NCBI RefSeq assembly: GCF_014647515.1
Contig: NZ_BMPI01000018.1
Location: forward strand, 1 to 64,000
DNA: 64,000 nucleotides
Reading direction: 5' to 3'
Origin: Dactylosporangium sucinum
GTDB taxonomy: Bacteria > Actinomycetota > Actinomycetes > Mycobacteriales > Micromonosporaceae
The position numbers and the translations under genes were made by a program. The notes under the pieces are model-generated. The model was not told where the DNA came from. It ran no database searches and saw nothing but the letters and a program-made list of their open reading frames with translations. How positions within the stretch are numbered: position 1 is the first letter of the stretch; each line of letters starts with the position of its first letter. Positions 9,283 to 18,354 of the stretch are shown one piece after another.

Positions 9283-10907
9283 GCGGCCGCGACGTCGAGA
9301 TCGCCGTCTTCGCCGCGCTCATGGGGGCGATGATGCTGCTCGGGTTCGGCGCCGCCCGCTGGCGCCGGCCGCACAGCATCCACAGCCTGGAGGAGTGGGG
9401 CGTCGGCGGCCGGGCGTTCGGCAATTGGGTCACCTGGTTCCTGCTCGGCGGCAGCATGTACACGGCCTACACGTTCGTCGCCGTGCCCGCGCTGACCTAC
9501 GGCATCGGCGCCGTGGGATTCTTCGCGGTACCGTTCGCGATCGCCACCACGCCCGTCGCCTTCGTGCTCAGCGCGCGCGCCTGGTCGGTGTCGCACCGGC
9601 ACGGGTTCGTGACGCCGGGGGAGTTCGCCGGGGCCCGCTTCGGCTCGCCCGGCCTGGCCGCGCTGGTGGCGGTCACGGGCATCGTGGCGACCATGCCGTA
9701 CGTGGCGGTGCAGCTGCTCTCGCTGCAGGCCGTGTTCAAGGTGCTCGGCGTCACCGGGGAGTGGCCGCTGCTCGTGGCGGTCGGGCTGGTGTCGGTGAGC
9801 ACGTTCCGCTCCGGGCTGCGGGCGCCCGCGCTGCTGTCGATCGCCAAGGACGTGCTGCTCGTCTGGGTTGTCGTCTCCGGCGTGCTGGTGGTGGCGATGT
9901 CCGGCGGCTGGGGCGCCACGTTCCGGCAGGTGGCGGACCGGTTCGCGGCCACGCCGTCGCCGGCCGACGGGCTGCTGCTCGGCGAGCACGCCCAGGTGGG
10001 CTACCTGACGATGATCGTCGGGTCGGCGCTGTCGATGTTCGCCTACCCGCACGCGGTGGTGGCCATGATCGCCGCCCGCGACCGGGCGACCGTCCAGCGC
10101 AACACGGCGGCCCTGCCGATCTACTGCCTCGCGCTGGGCCTCATGGGCATGCTCGGCTACTTCGCCGCCGCCCACGGCGTGGTGCCGATCGGCGGCGACC
10201 TCAACACCGTCACGCCGCTGATGTTCCGCGACCTCTTCCCGTCCTGGTCGGCCGGCATCGCCTACGCGACGCTCGGGGTGGCCGCGCTCATCCCGGCGGC
10301 CGTCATGTCGATCGCCGCGGCCAACGCGTTCACCCGGTCGATCTACAAGCAGTACCTCAAGCCGTCGGCCAGCCCGTCCGACGAGGCCTGGGTGAGCCGC
10401 TGGGCGTCGCTCGCCGTGAAGTTCGGCGCGGTCGCCTGCATCCTGCTGCTCGACCCGGCGTACTCCGCCGAGCTGCAGCTCATCGGCGGCGTCGTCATCC
10501 TGCAGACCGCGCCCGCCGTCGTGTTCGGCCTCACCACCGGCTGGTTCCACCGCCGCGCGCTGATCGCCGGGCTGCTGGCCGGGCTGGCGGCCGGGGTGGC
10601 GCTGCTGTGGGACATCCCGCAGCTGTCCCCGACCGGCCAGGTCGTGAAGGCGCACTTCGGCGGGTCCAGCTGGCCCCTGGGCGACTCCGGGATCACGGTG
10701 TACGCCGGGCTCCTCGCCCTGCTGGTCAACCTCGTCGTCACCGTGGCGGGCACCGCGCTGCTCCGCCTCGCGGGCGTGCCCGGCGGCCGGGACCGCACCC
10801 AGCCCGAGGACTACCGGGCCGACGTCGACGACCCGATGGTGAAGCGGCTGGACGCCCTGCTCGACGGTCTCCCGCAGGGCGCCCACACGGCCCGCGGCCC
10901 GCGCTGA
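9279..10907 (+). CDS. Solute:sodium symporter, MctP-like monocarboxylate permease
   Basis: A 542-residue inner-membrane transporter of the SSS family with about 13 hydrophobic helices. Characteristic features are the early WGVGGRAFGNWVTWFLLGGSMYT-type helix (split here: GVGGRAFGNWV then LLGGSMYTAYTF), the FVTPGEFAGARFGS loop, and the SIAAANAFTRSIYKQYLKP segment late in the core. Such proteins paired with DUF3311 include the rhizobial MctP lactate/pyruvate permease and many annotated sugar or organic-acid symporters. Substrate here is inferred only as a monocarboxylate or similar small organic acid. The C-terminal tail (about 45 residues) is charged and cytoplasmic. The gene ends at a perfect hairpin shared with the convergent chitinase gene. 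Confidence 0.86.
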   Translation: MSGRDVEIAVFAALMGAMMLLGFGAARWRRPHSIHSLEEWGVGGRAFGNWVTWFLLGGSMYTAYTFVAVPALTYGIGAVGFFAVPFAIATTPVAFVLSARAWSVSHRHGFVTPGEFAGARFGSPGLAALVAVTGIVATMPYVAVQLLSLQAVFKVLGVTGEWPLLVAVGLVSVSTFRSGLRAPALLSIAKDVLLVWVVVSGVLVVAMSGGWGATFRQVADRFAATPSPADGLLLGEHAQVGYLTMIVGSALSMFAYPHAVVAMIAARDRATVQRNTAALPIYCLALGLMGMLGYFAAAHGVVPIGGDLNTVTPLMFRDLFPSWSAGIAYATLGVAALIPAAVMSIAAANAFTRSIYKQYLKPSASPSDEAWVSRWASLAVKFGAVACILLLDPAYSAELQLIGGVVILQTAPAVVFGLTTGWFHRRALIAGLLAGLAAGVALLWDIPQLSPTGQVVKAHFGGSSWPLGDSGITVYAGLLALLVNLVVTVAGTALLRLAGVPGGRDRTQPEDYRADVDDPMVKRLDALLDGLPQGAHTARGPR

Positions 10908-10916
10908 CGAACGGCT

Positions 10917-10948
10917 GCGGCGGGCCGCCCTTCCGAGCGGCCCGCCGC
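10917..10948. terminator. Bidirectional hairpin between convergent genes
   Basis: A perfect 12-base-pair stem (GCGGCGGGCCGC at 10917-10928 with its complement at 10937-10948) and an eight-base loop lie between the stops of the symporter (10907) and chitinase (10967) genes. There is no T-run, as is usual for actinomycete terminators. Confidence 0.7.
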
Positions 10949-10966
10949 GCGACGCTGCCTACCTGC

Positions 10967-12334
10967 CTACCGGCCCTGCAGCGACTTCACGTTGTCGCCG
11001 AAGGTCCAGCCCTTCGAGCCGTCCCAGTTGATGGACCAGGTCATCAGGCCCTTCAGCTGGCCGTTGAAGGAGTTGTACCCCTGGCTGACCAGCGACGGGG
11101 ACATGTACCCGCCGCCGGCGCCGCTCTGCGCGGGCAGGCCGGGGACCTGCTTGTCGTACGGCACCCGGATCGTCGTGCCCTGGATGACCAGGCCGTTGTT
11201 CAGGCACTGGGTCTGGACCGTGAAGCCCTGGACGGTGCCGGCCGAGTACGAGTCACCCGAGCAGCCGTACATGCTGCCGTTGTAGTACTGCATGTTCAGC
11301 CACCAGAGCCGCCCGTTGTCGGCGTACTTCTTCACGATCGGCAGGTACGCGCCCCAGATCGAGCCGTAGGTGACGCTGCCGCCGGTCACGTAGGCCGTCT
11401 CCGGCGCCATCGTGAGGCCGAAGTTCGACGGCATCTGCGCGAGCACGCCGTCGATGATGCGGATCAGGTTGGCCTGCGACGCCGACAGCGTGTTGATGTT
11501 GCCCGACCCGGACAGCCCGGTCTCGATGTCGATGTCGATGCCGTCGAAGTTGTTGGCCTTGAGGATCGGCACGATCGTGGCGACGAACCGGTCCGCGACG
11601 GTGCTGGAGCTCAGGTCGATGCCCGCGGTCGCGCCGCCGATCGACATCAGCAGCGTGAGCCCGTTGGCCTTGGCCTGGCACATCTCGGCGGGCGTCGGCA
11701 CCTTCACGCCGGCGTCCATGCCGTTCTCCCACAGCACGGTGCCGTCGGAGCGGATGACCGGGAACGCCAGGTTGATGACGTTGTACCCGTGCTGCGCCAT
11801 GCGCGAGTCGGTGATCGGGATCCAGCCGAGGCCCGGGTGCACGCCGTTGGCGGCGCCGTCCCAGTTCTCCCAGTACCCCTGCAGCACCTTCGCGGCCGGC
11901 CGCGACTTCACGCCGCACGTCCCGCCGGTCGGCGAGGTCGTCGGCGAGCTGGACGGGCTACGGCTCGGGCTGGCCGACGCGCTCGGGCTCGGGCTCGCCG
12001 ACGGCGAGGTGGTCCGGCTCGGGCTGGGCGACGGCGACGAGGTCCCGCCGGTGCAGGTGCCCAGGTCCTTCCACAGCGACGGCGTGGCCGCCGGGTTCCA
12101 CCCGGCCCCGACGTACGCCGTGTGCGTGACGAGCGCCTGGTAGGTGTGCCCGTTGTAGGTCACCTGGGTGCCCGCCGTGTACGTGTTCCCTTCCGCCCAG
12201 GTGGGCGCCGTGCAGGCCGCGGCGGCGGCACTGCTGACGGCCTGCGCCTGGATGGTGGGCACGAGAACGAGCGCCGTCACGACGGTCAGCGCGGCCCCGG
12301 CCACCAGTGCGAATGTGCGACGCCGAGATCTCAT
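10967..12334 (-). CDS. Secreted chitinase: carbohydrate-binding module plus GH18 catalytic domain
   Basis: Hydrolyses chitin outside the cell. The 455 residues comprise a signal peptide (MRSRRRTFALVAGAALTVV, cleavage after about residue 32-40), a CBM5/12-type chitin-binding module (about 40-95, with APTWAEGNTYTAGTQVTYNG and a closing WKDLGTC), a Ser/Pro/Thr linker (about 96-135), and a GH18 barrel. The catalytic signature DGIDIDIE is at about 264-271, and SIGG and the MTWSINWD end strand are also present. The order matches ChiD/ChiC-like actinobacterial exochitinases. Upstream (12370-12420) is the most AT-rich stretch of the region and presumably carries the promoter; two tandem CCATCGAT octamers lie between it and the start. 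A DasR-type operator was not recognised. Confidence 0.94.
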   Translation of the reverse strand: MRSRRRTFALVAGAALTVVTALVLVPTIQAQAVSSAAAAACTAPTWAEGNTYTAGTQVTYNGHTYQALVTHTAYVGAGWNPAATPSLWKDLGTCTGGTSSPSPSPSRTTSPSASPSPSASASPSRSPSSSPTTSPTGGTCGVKSRPAAKVLQGYWENWDGAANGVHPGLGWIPITDSRMAQHGYNVINLAFPVIRSDGTVLWENGMDAGVKVPTPAEMCQAKANGLTLLMSIGGATAGIDLSSSTVADRFVATIVPILKANNFDGIDIDIETGLSGSGNINTLSASQANLIRIIDGVLAQMPSNFGLTMAPETAYVTGGSVTYGSIWGAYLPIVKKYADNGRLWWLNMQYYNGSMYGCSGDSYSAGTVQGFTVQTQCLNNGLVIQGTTIRVPYDKQVPGLPAQSGAGGGYMSPSLVSQGYNSFNGQLKGLMTWSINWDGSKGWTFGDNVKSLQGR

Positions 12335-12441
12335 GGGACCCCCAACACATCGATGGATCGATGGTTCGGGACGTTATCAGTTAACACTATTAAATGTAAG
12401 AGTCACCAACCTTAAACCGCGCTTGGCTCCGGTGATCATGC

Positions 12442-12482
12442 AAAAGCGCCACCCGGGTCGATGCGCTCGACGCGGGTGGCGC
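12442..12482 (-). terminator. Rho-independent terminator of the proline-rich membrane protein gene
   Basis: On the minus strand, a perfect ten-base-pair stem (12473-12482 with 12446-12455, GCGCCACCCG type) with a 17-base loop is followed by TTTT (12445-12442). It lies 14 bases past the stop at 12496 and before the chitinase promoter. Confidence 0.8.
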
Positions 12483-12495
12483 GCTGCCGGATCGG

Positions 12496-14907
12496 TCAGG
12501 TGCGGTTGGGCGGCGGGGCCGACCACGGTGAGGCCGGCGGGCCGAGCGGGTCGGCGTCCGGCTGCCCAGCGTTGCCCGAGTCGCTGCCCGGTTCGCTGCC
12601 CGGTTCGCTGCCCGAGTCGCCGCTCGGCTCGCTGGCCGGCTCGCTGCTGGACTCGCGGGCGGCTCGCTCGGCGGCCAGGCGGTCGAGCTCGGCCTGGGCG
12701 CCGGCCCGGCGCTCGGCCTCGCCGCGGGCGAAGGCGGCCCGGCGCTCGGCCTGCTCCTGGGCGGTGGGCCCGAGCCGCGTGGTGGCGTCGGGGTCGACGC
12801 TCGCGGGCGGGAAGCCCAGCTTGGCCGTCGCGTCGGGGTCCGCCGCGCCGCCGAGGCGGGTGGTCGCTTCGTCGGAGGGCGGCGGTACCACCGGGAACTG
12901 CCCCGTGCCGCTGGGCGCCGCATGCCGGGGCCGCGGGGTCGCCGGCGACTGGTGCCCGGGGTGGAACGCCTCGGTCTCCTCTTCGGCGCCGGCCCGCTTG
13001 ACCGGCGTGAACCCGTCGAACGACGGCCCGTCCAGGATGGAGGTCTCGGCGGGCACGTTCTCCCGAGCGGCCCGCGAGGGCAGCCCGGCCGCCGTGGTGG
13101 CCGCGGTCGGCTCGTCGTCGGCGCCGCCGGCGGCGCTCGCGGCCCGCCCGATGACCTGCGTGGCCTCCTCGTCGTTGCCGTGCGCGGCCGCACGGCTGTA
13201 CCCGGTGGCCCCCGGCGGCGGCGAGACGGGCGGCGTGGCAACAGGGGGCGTGGAAACAGGGGGCGTGGACACGGGCAGTGTGGAGACCGGCGGCGTCGAC
13301 ACGGGCGGCGTCGAGACCGGCGGTGCCGAAACCGGAGGCTTGGACACCGGCGGAGCCGCAACCGGCGGCGGCGAGACCGGCGGAGTGGCCACCGGCGGGC
13401 TGGCAACGGGCGGCGCGGCCGGCGGGCCGGCGACGGGCGGCGCCGCGACCGGTGGGCCGGCGACGGGCGGCGCCGCGACCGGTGGCGCCGGGACGGGCGG
13501 CGCGGTCACCGGCGGTGTTGCGACCGGCGGCGCCGACACGGGAGGTGGCGAAACCGGCCCGGCCGGCGCGGCGGCGGCCGGACCGGAGGTGCCGAGGGCC
13601 GCCAGCCGGGCGTCGATGGACGGGCGCCCACCGGCGGGCGGCTGCGGCTGCCCCGCGGAGGCCGCGGGCGGGTTGCCGGCGGCCGGCCCGGGAAGGTTCT
13701 GGGTCAGCCCGTCGTATCCGGATCCGGGACGCTTCGACTCCCCGATCGGCTCCGGCGTCAGCCAGGCCGGCTCACCCGGCGCCCCGGCCGGCCGCAACGG
13801 CGGCGCCGAGGAGGGCGGCGCGGACGAGGGCGGCGCCGCGGCCGGGAAGGCGTGGGGCTGCACGGGCGCGGGCGGCACCCCGGGAGGCGCCGGCGGGAAC
13901 GGCCCGGGCTTGCCACCCGGCGGCCCCGACACCACGGGCGGCACCGGCGCGGGCGGCCCCGAGACGACCGGCGGCGGGAACGACCCGGCCGGCGGCCCCG
14001 AGACGGCGGCGGGCGGCCCGGAGACGACCGGCGGCGGGAACGACCCGGCCGGCGGACCCGACACCACCGGGGGCGGGAACGAGCCGGGCGGGCCCGAGGT
14101 CACCGGGGGCTGGAACGTTCTCGGCGCGGCCGGCGGCGGGGCCGAGGACGCCGACGGGACGTAGGGCGGCGGGGCCGACACCGGCTGCGTCTCGTCGGTG
14201 GGGCGGGCGGCGTACGCACCGGCGGTACCGAATGACGGCGCGGCGCTCGGGGAGCCCAGGACCGCCGTGGCGCCCAGGCCGGCCGGGGCCGCCGGTGCGG
14301 CAACGGGCGGGGGCAGGACCGACGTCGCCGCCGCGGCGCCCGCCGGGAACTCGGCCGTGTGGCTCGGCGGGCCGTACGGCGGGCGGGCGGCCACGGGCGG
14401 GGCGTTCTTCGGGCCCTGGCCCAGCGGGTACTCGTGGATGTCGACCGGTGCGCCCGGCTCCCCCGGCGGCAGCGCCACGACCTGGGGCCAGGCGCGCCAG
14501 CGCTTCACGCTCGCCGCGGCGACCAGCAGGGCGAAGCCGAGGACCGCCGTGGTGCCGTTGGCGATCGGCAGGCGGAGGTCGACCTTCAGGCCCGCGAGGT
14601 CCAGGTCGTCCGGCAGGCTGTTCATCGTCGACAGCGGGTCGATGAACAGGCTCACGTACGTGCCCAGGAGGGCCAGGCCGGCGACGATCGGGCCGACCGG
14701 GGAGATGCGGAGGGTGGCGATGAGGCCGATGAGCAGGCCCGCGCCGACCAGGTAAGCGGCCGGGACCAGCAGGTCGACCGAGTCGAACGCGCCGCGCGCG
14801 ACCCACTTTGCCACTGTCTCCGTGGATTTCTGCTGCCCGATGGCGATCAGCAGCCACGCGATCGGGGCGATCAGCATCCCCGCGATCAGGCTTCCCACGT
14901 GTCGCAT
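12496..14907 (-). CDS. Membrane protein with long proline-rich cytoplasmic tail and DPDAT motifs
   Basis: An 803-residue protein of unknown function. The first 140 or so residues carry four hydrophobic helices (starting MRHVGSLIAGMLIAPIAWLL). The rest is low-complexity: repeats of (S/T/A)-x-PPV and SGPP, then an acidic, Thr-rich C-terminal region. That region contains EEATQVIG, DEATTRLGG, DPDATAKLG and DPDATTRLG, followed by a charged helix (EQAERRAAFARGEAERRAG). Motifs of the DPDAT kind recur in the unlinked membrane protein at 26194-28095. The ATG at 14907 was chosen because membrane-protein character begins there; a TACGGT box seven bases upstream suggests a leaderless transcript. It is divergent from the thioesterase gene with only 24 bases between starts. 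A Ser/Thr-kinase/FHA scaffold role is speculation. Confidence 0.75.
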   Translation of the reverse strand: MRHVGSLIAGMLIAPIAWLLIAIGQQKSTETVAKWVARGAFDSVDLLVPAAYLVGAGLLIGLIATLRISPVGPIVAGLALLGTYVSLFIDPLSTMNSLPDDLDLAGLKVDLRLPIANGTTAVLGFALLVAAASVKRWRAWPQVVALPPGEPGAPVDIHEYPLGQGPKNAPPVAARPPYGPPSHTAEFPAGAAAATSVLPPPVAAPAAPAGLGATAVLGSPSAAPSFGTAGAYAARPTDETQPVSAPPPYVPSASSAPPPAAPRTFQPPVTSGPPGSFPPPVVSGPPAGSFPPPVVSGPPAAVSGPPAGSFPPPVVSGPPAPVPPVVSGPPGGKPGPFPPAPPGVPPAPVQPHAFPAAAPPSSAPPSSAPPLRPAGAPGEPAWLTPEPIGESKRPGSGYDGLTQNLPGPAAGNPPAASAGQPQPPAGGRPSIDARLAALGTSGPAAAAPAGPVSPPPVSAPPVATPPVTAPPVPAPPVAAPPVAGPPVAAPPVAGPPAAPPVASPPVATPPVSPPPVAAPPVSKPPVSAPPVSTPPVSTPPVSTLPVSTPPVSTPPVATPPVSPPPGATGYSRAAAHGNDEEATQVIGRAASAAGGADDEPTAATTAAGLPSRAARENVPAETSILDGPSFDGFTPVKRAGAEEETEAFHPGHQSPATPRPRHAAPSGTGQFPVVPPPSDEATTRLGGAADPDATAKLGFPPASVDPDATTRLGPTAQEQAERRAAFARGEAERRAGAQAELDRLAAERAARESSSEPASEPSGDSGSEPGSEPGSDSGNAGQPDADPLGPPASPWSAPPPNRT

Positions 14908-14914
14908 GGCTCGC

Positions 14915-14924
14915 ACCGTACCGT
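14915..14924. promoter_or_regulatory. Overlapping divergent leaderless -10 boxes
   Basis: TACCGT (14919-14924) lies seven bases before the ATG at 14932. On the other strand TACGGT (14920-14915) lies seven bases before the ATG at 14907. The two boxes overlap by two bases, so the two promoters face away from the same spot and both transcripts would start at or next to their start codon. Confidence 0.55.
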
Positions 14925-14931
14925 TTTTGCC

Positions 14932-15456
14932 ATGACCGAGCACACCGGCCGATCGCTCAGCCGTCCCACGGGTTACTCGCGCGTCACGTTGAGTCGGATC
15001 ATGACGGCAGTCGACGTCAATCTGTACGGGACCGTGCACGGCGGCGTCATCATGAAGTTCGTCGACGACGTTGCGGGCGCGGCCGCCGCGCGGCACAGCG
15101 GCGGGACGGCCGTGACCGCCTCGATCGACGAGATCGTCTTCCTGGAGCCGTTGCGCGTCGGCGATCTCGTGCACGCGTTCGCACAGGTCAACTGGACCGG
15201 CCACACCTCGATGGAGGTCGGCGTGCGGCTGGTGGCCGAGCGCTGGGACGAGGTGTCCGAGGGCGCGCCGGTGGTGGTCGCGACGGCGTACCTCGTGTTC
15301 GTCGCCGTCGACGCCGAGGGCAAGCCGCGCCGCGTGCCGGCGGTCGTCCCAGACTCGCCCGAGAACGAGGGCCGGTGGCGAGAGGCGGAAATCCGACGCG
15401 AGCACCGTCTCGCCCGCCGGGAAGCGATCCAGGCCCATCGAACGCAGCGCAGCTAG
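14932..15456 (+). CDS. Acyl-CoA thioesterase, hotdog fold (YciA/BFIT type)
   Basis: Hydrolyses acyl-CoA to free acid and CoA. The 174-residue protein has the single hotdog domain of the cytosolic acyl-CoA thioester hydrolase group: NLYGTVHGGVIMKFVDDV (about residues 30-47) supplies the usual G-x-x-x-G/aspartate helix region, and DEIVFLEPLRVGDLV and GHTSMEVGVRL build the sheet. A highly charged C-terminal helix (REHRLARREAIQAHR) extends past the fold. No Shine-Dalgarno sequence precedes the ATG; a TACCGT box seven bases upstream implies leaderless translation. It lies 176 bases before the codirectional acetoacetyl-CoA synthetase gene, so a shared acyl-CoA role is possible but the chain-length preference is unknown. 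Confidence 0.88.
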   Translation: MTEHTGRSLSRPTGYSRVTLSRIMTAVDVNLYGTVHGGVIMKFVDDVAGAAAARHSGGTAVTASIDEIVFLEPLRVGDLVHAFAQVNWTGHTSMEVGVRLVAERWDEVSEGAPVVVATAYLVFVAVDAEGKPRRVPAVVPDSPENEGRWREAEIRREHRLARREAIQAHRTQRS

Positions 15457-15632
15457 CGATACCTGGGGAACGGAGGTGCGACCGTCGCGCTGTTCCGGCG
15501 ACGGTCGCGCCGATCGCGGCGCCCTTGCGTCGATTGCCGCGTCGGACACCCGGCCGGCCCACATTGCAACAGGGCGCGGGGTAGGGGTGACCCACACTGA
15601 GCGATCGTTCGGGGGTGCAGGAAGATGTGTTC

Positions 15633-17579
15633 ATGGCGAAGGAGCTGTGGCGACCCCCCGCAGACGTGCTCGACCGCTCCCGCATCGGAGCGTTCCTGCG
15701 CTGGCTGGAGGCGGAGCGTGGCCTGGACTTCGGCGGTGACTACCAGGCGCTGTGGCGCTGGTCGGTCGACGCGCCGGGCGAGTTCTGGCAGGCGGTCTGG
15801 GACCACTTCGGGGTCGTCGCGCAGAAGCCGCCGGCCGCCGCGCTGGCCGACGCGCGGATGCCCGGCGCCGACTGGTTCCCCGGCGCGCGGCTCAACTACG
15901 CCGAGAACGTCCTGCGCATGCCCGGCATCGCCGACGACGAGCCGGTCGTGCTCGCCCGCTCGCAGACCCGTGGCCCGGTCACGCTGACCGCCGCCGAGCT
16001 GCGCGAGCAGGTCCGCCGGGCGCGGGCCGGGCTGCGCCGGCTCGGGGTCGGGCCGGGCGACCGGGTGGCCGCCTACGCGCCGAACATCCCCGAGACGTTC
16101 GTCCTCATGCTCGCCACCGCCAGCCTGGGCGCGATCTTCTCCAGCTGCGCGCCGGAGTTCGGCACCCGCTCGGTGGTCGACCGCTGGCGGCAGATCGAGC
16201 CGAAGGTGCTGGTGGCCGTGGACGGGTACCGGTACGGGGACAAGCCCGTCGACCGCCGGGCCGAGGTCGCCGCGATCGTCGAGGCGCTGCCCTCCGTCGA
16301 GGCCCTGGTCACCATCCCGTACCTCCACGAGGAGGGCACCGGCTGGGCCGAGCTCACCGCCGGGACCGACGAGCCGCTGGCGTTCGAGCCGGTGCCGTTC
16401 GGGCACCCGCTGTACGTCCTCTACTCCTCCGGCACCACGGGGCTGCCGAAGCCGATCGTGCACGGGCACGGCGGCATCCTGCTGGAGCACCTCAAGATGC
16501 TCGCCCTGCACCACGACCTCGGCCCCGGCGACCGGTTCTTCTGGTTCACCACGACCGGCTGGATGATGTGGAACTACCTCGTCTCCGGCCCCGCCGTGGG
16601 CGCCGCGATCGTGCTCGTCGACGGCAACCCGGCGCACCCGGACCTCGGCTGGCTGTGGCGGGTCGCCGAGGAGACGGGGATGTCGTACTTCGGGACGTCC
16701 GCGCCGTTCCTGCTGTCCTGCCGGAAGGCGGGCGTCGTGCCGAAGGAGATCGCCGACCTGTCCGCGCTGCGCGGGGTCGGCTCGACCGGCGCGCCGCTGC
16801 CGCCGGAGGGCTTCGAGTGGGTCTACGAGGCGGTGTCGGACCGGGTCCTGCTGGCGTCGGCCTCCGGCGGTACCGACGTGTGCACCGCCTTCGTGGGCGG
16901 TGTCCCGCTGCTGCCGGTCCGGGCCGGCGAGATCGCCTGCCGGGCGCTCGGCGCGCGCGTCGAGGCGTTCGCCGCCGACGGCACGCCGGTCGTGGGGGAG
17001 CTGGGCGAGCTGGTCATCACCGCCCCGATGCCGAGCATGCCGGTCGGGTTCTGGGGCGACGCCGACGGCTCCCGCTACGCCGACGCCTACTTCTCGACGT
17101 ACCCGGGCGTCTGGCGGCACGGCGACTGGATCACCATCGACGAGTCGGGCGCCTGCGTGATCACCGGCCGGTCCGACGCCACCCTCAACCGGGGCGGCGT
17201 GCGGCTCGGCACCAGCGAGTTCTACTCCGTGGTCGAGGGCCTCGACGACGTGGCCGACTCGGTGGTCGTGCACCTGGAGGACCCGCAGGGCGGCGCCGGC
17301 GAGCTGCTGCTGTTCGTGGTGCTGCGGCCGGGCGTGACGCTCGACGACGCCCTGCGCGGCGCGATCGCCCGCGAGCTGCGCACCGCGCTGTCCCCGCGGC
17401 ACGTGCCCGACCAGGTCTTCCAGGTCGAGGCGGTGCCGCGCACGCTGTCCGGCAAGAAGCTCGAAGTGCCCGTCAAGCGCATCCTCACCGGCACCCCGGT
17501 CGACCAGGCCGCCGCGAAGGGCGCCCTGGCCAACCCGGAGTCGCTGCGGTACTTCGAGTCGATCCGCGCGTCCCGCTGA
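15633..17579 (+). CDS. Acetoacetyl-CoA synthetase
   Basis: ATP-dependent ligase making acetoacetyl-CoA from acetoacetate and CoA through an acyl-adenylate. The 648-residue length and N-terminal extension (LWRPPADVLDRSRIGAFLRW) match the AacS subgroup of acetyl-CoA-synthetase-like enzymes. The AMP-binding P-loop YSSGTTGLPKP is at about residues 263-273. ASGGTDVCTAF and the core DWITIDESG/RSDATLNRGGVR motif follow, and the C-terminal catalytic lysine lies in TLSGKKLEVPVK (about 603-614). The ATG at 15633 has GGAAG about nine bases upstream; an in-frame GTG at 15615 has none. Its stop is one base from the stop of the convergent TIGR03089-type gene, so the two must share a termination zone. Confidence 0.93.
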   Translation: MAKELWRPPADVLDRSRIGAFLRWLEAERGLDFGGDYQALWRWSVDAPGEFWQAVWDHFGVVAQKPPAAALADARMPGADWFPGARLNYAENVLRMPGIADDEPVVLARSQTRGPVTLTAAELREQVRRARAGLRRLGVGPGDRVAAYAPNIPETFVLMLATASLGAIFSSCAPEFGTRSVVDRWRQIEPKVLVAVDGYRYGDKPVDRRAEVAAIVEALPSVEALVTIPYLHEEGTGWAELTAGTDEPLAFEPVPFGHPLYVLYSSGTTGLPKPIVHGHGGILLEHLKMLALHHDLGPGDRFFWFTTTGWMMWNYLVSGPAVGAAIVLVDGNPAHPDLGWLWRVAEETGMSYFGTSAPFLLSCRKAGVVPKEIADLSALRGVGSTGAPLPPEGFEWVYEAVSDRVLLASASGGTDVCTAFVGGVPLLPVRAGEIACRALGARVEAFAADGTPVVGELGELVITAPMPSMPVGFWGDADGSRYADAYFSTYPGVWRHGDWITIDESGACVITGRSDATLNRGGVRLGTSEFYSVVEGLDDVADSVVVHLEDPQGGAGELLLFVVLRPGVTLDDALRGAIARELRTALSPRHVPDQVFQVEAVPRTLSGKKLEVPVKRILTGTPVDQAAAKGALANPESLRYFESIRASR

Positions 17580-17580
17580 G

Positions 17581-18321
17581 CTAGACCGTCGGGCCGACGA
17601 TCTGGGCGGCCTGCTCCGACTCGGCGCGGCCGGGCAGCTTGGCCAGGTCGGTGTGGGTGCTCAGGACCAGGCTGGCGCCGGCGGCGAGCGGGGCGAGCAG
17701 CCAGTCGACCGGCCAGGGGTACACGTCGGCGTCGATGAGCACCCGGCCGCCGTCGATGCCGAGCTCGGCGGCCCGGGCCGCGGCCCGCTCGAGGAGCGCG
17801 GCGTGGGTGAACGGCGTGCCGTCGGGGTCGACGAGCGCGACCGTGTCGTCGCCGACCGGGGCGCCCGGGAAGTGGTCGCCGTGCCGGCGCATGTCGGCCA
17901 CGAAGTCGGTCCAGCCCGCGGGCACCTCGCGCAGCGGCATGCCCATCGGCGCGAGCCCGAGCACGAAGCGGTCCGGCGGCCCGGCCGGCACCCCGGCCTC
18001 GACCACGCTCAGCGACGCGAACTCGACGGCCGCGCCGGCGGCGGTCGGCTCGCCGTAGGCCACGGTGAGCCCGGCCGACCAGGCGCCCAGCAGCACCGCG
18101 GCGCTCTGCCAGTGCGGCGGCAGCCAGACGGTGGCCTGGTCGCCCGGGCCGAGGCCGCAGCCGTCCACGAGCAGGTTGGCCGTCTTCGCCACCCAGTTGG
18201 CGAGCGTCGCCCCGGACAGCTCGGCCCGCTCGCCGCTCGCGTCGTCGTAGAAGGTCACCAGCGGAAGTGACGGGTCACGGCCGACAATCGCCGCAAAGAG
18301 TGAAGGAACTGTATTCCCCAT
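17581..18321 (-). CDS. TIGR03089 family protein (truncated AMP-binding-like)
   Basis: A 246-residue protein resembling the N-terminal part of acyl-adenylating enzymes (PLVTFYDDASGERAELS, then NWVAKTANLLVDGCGLGPGD, then a VWLPPHWQSAAVLLGAWSAG helix). The ATP P-loop (SSGTTG) and C-terminal catalytic domain are missing, which is the normal state of the actinobacterial TIGR03089 family; it is therefore unlikely to be a functional ligase. The ATG at 18321 was chosen because the conserved region starts MGNTVPSLFAAIVG; a longer frame to 18390 overlaps the divergent amidase gene. Function is unknown. In related actinomycetes the gene lies beside the same cell-wall amidase and glycosyltransferase genes, which suggests conserved linkage rather than mechanism. 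Confidence 0.8.
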   Translation of the reverse strand: MGNTVPSLFAAIVGRDPSLPLVTFYDDASGERAELSGATLANWVAKTANLLVDGCGLGPGDQATVWLPPHWQSAAVLLGAWSAGLTVAYGEPTAAGAAVEFASLSVVEAGVPAGPPDRFVLGLAPMGMPLREVPAGWTDFVADMRRHGDHFPGAPVGDDTVALVDPDGTPFTHAALLERAAARAAELGIDGGRVLIDADVYPWPVDWLLAPLAAGASLVLSTHTDLAKLPGRAESEQAAQIVGPTV

Positions 18322-18354
18322 ATGTCCGGAAAATCCCTTCCATAGCATCTCGGC

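Noticed and set aside
12335..12420. DasR operator or chitinase direct-repeat promoter
   Set aside because: Neither the ACTGGTCTAGACCAGT-type palindrome nor the TGGTCCAGACCT-type repeats of Streptomyces chitinase promoters is present.
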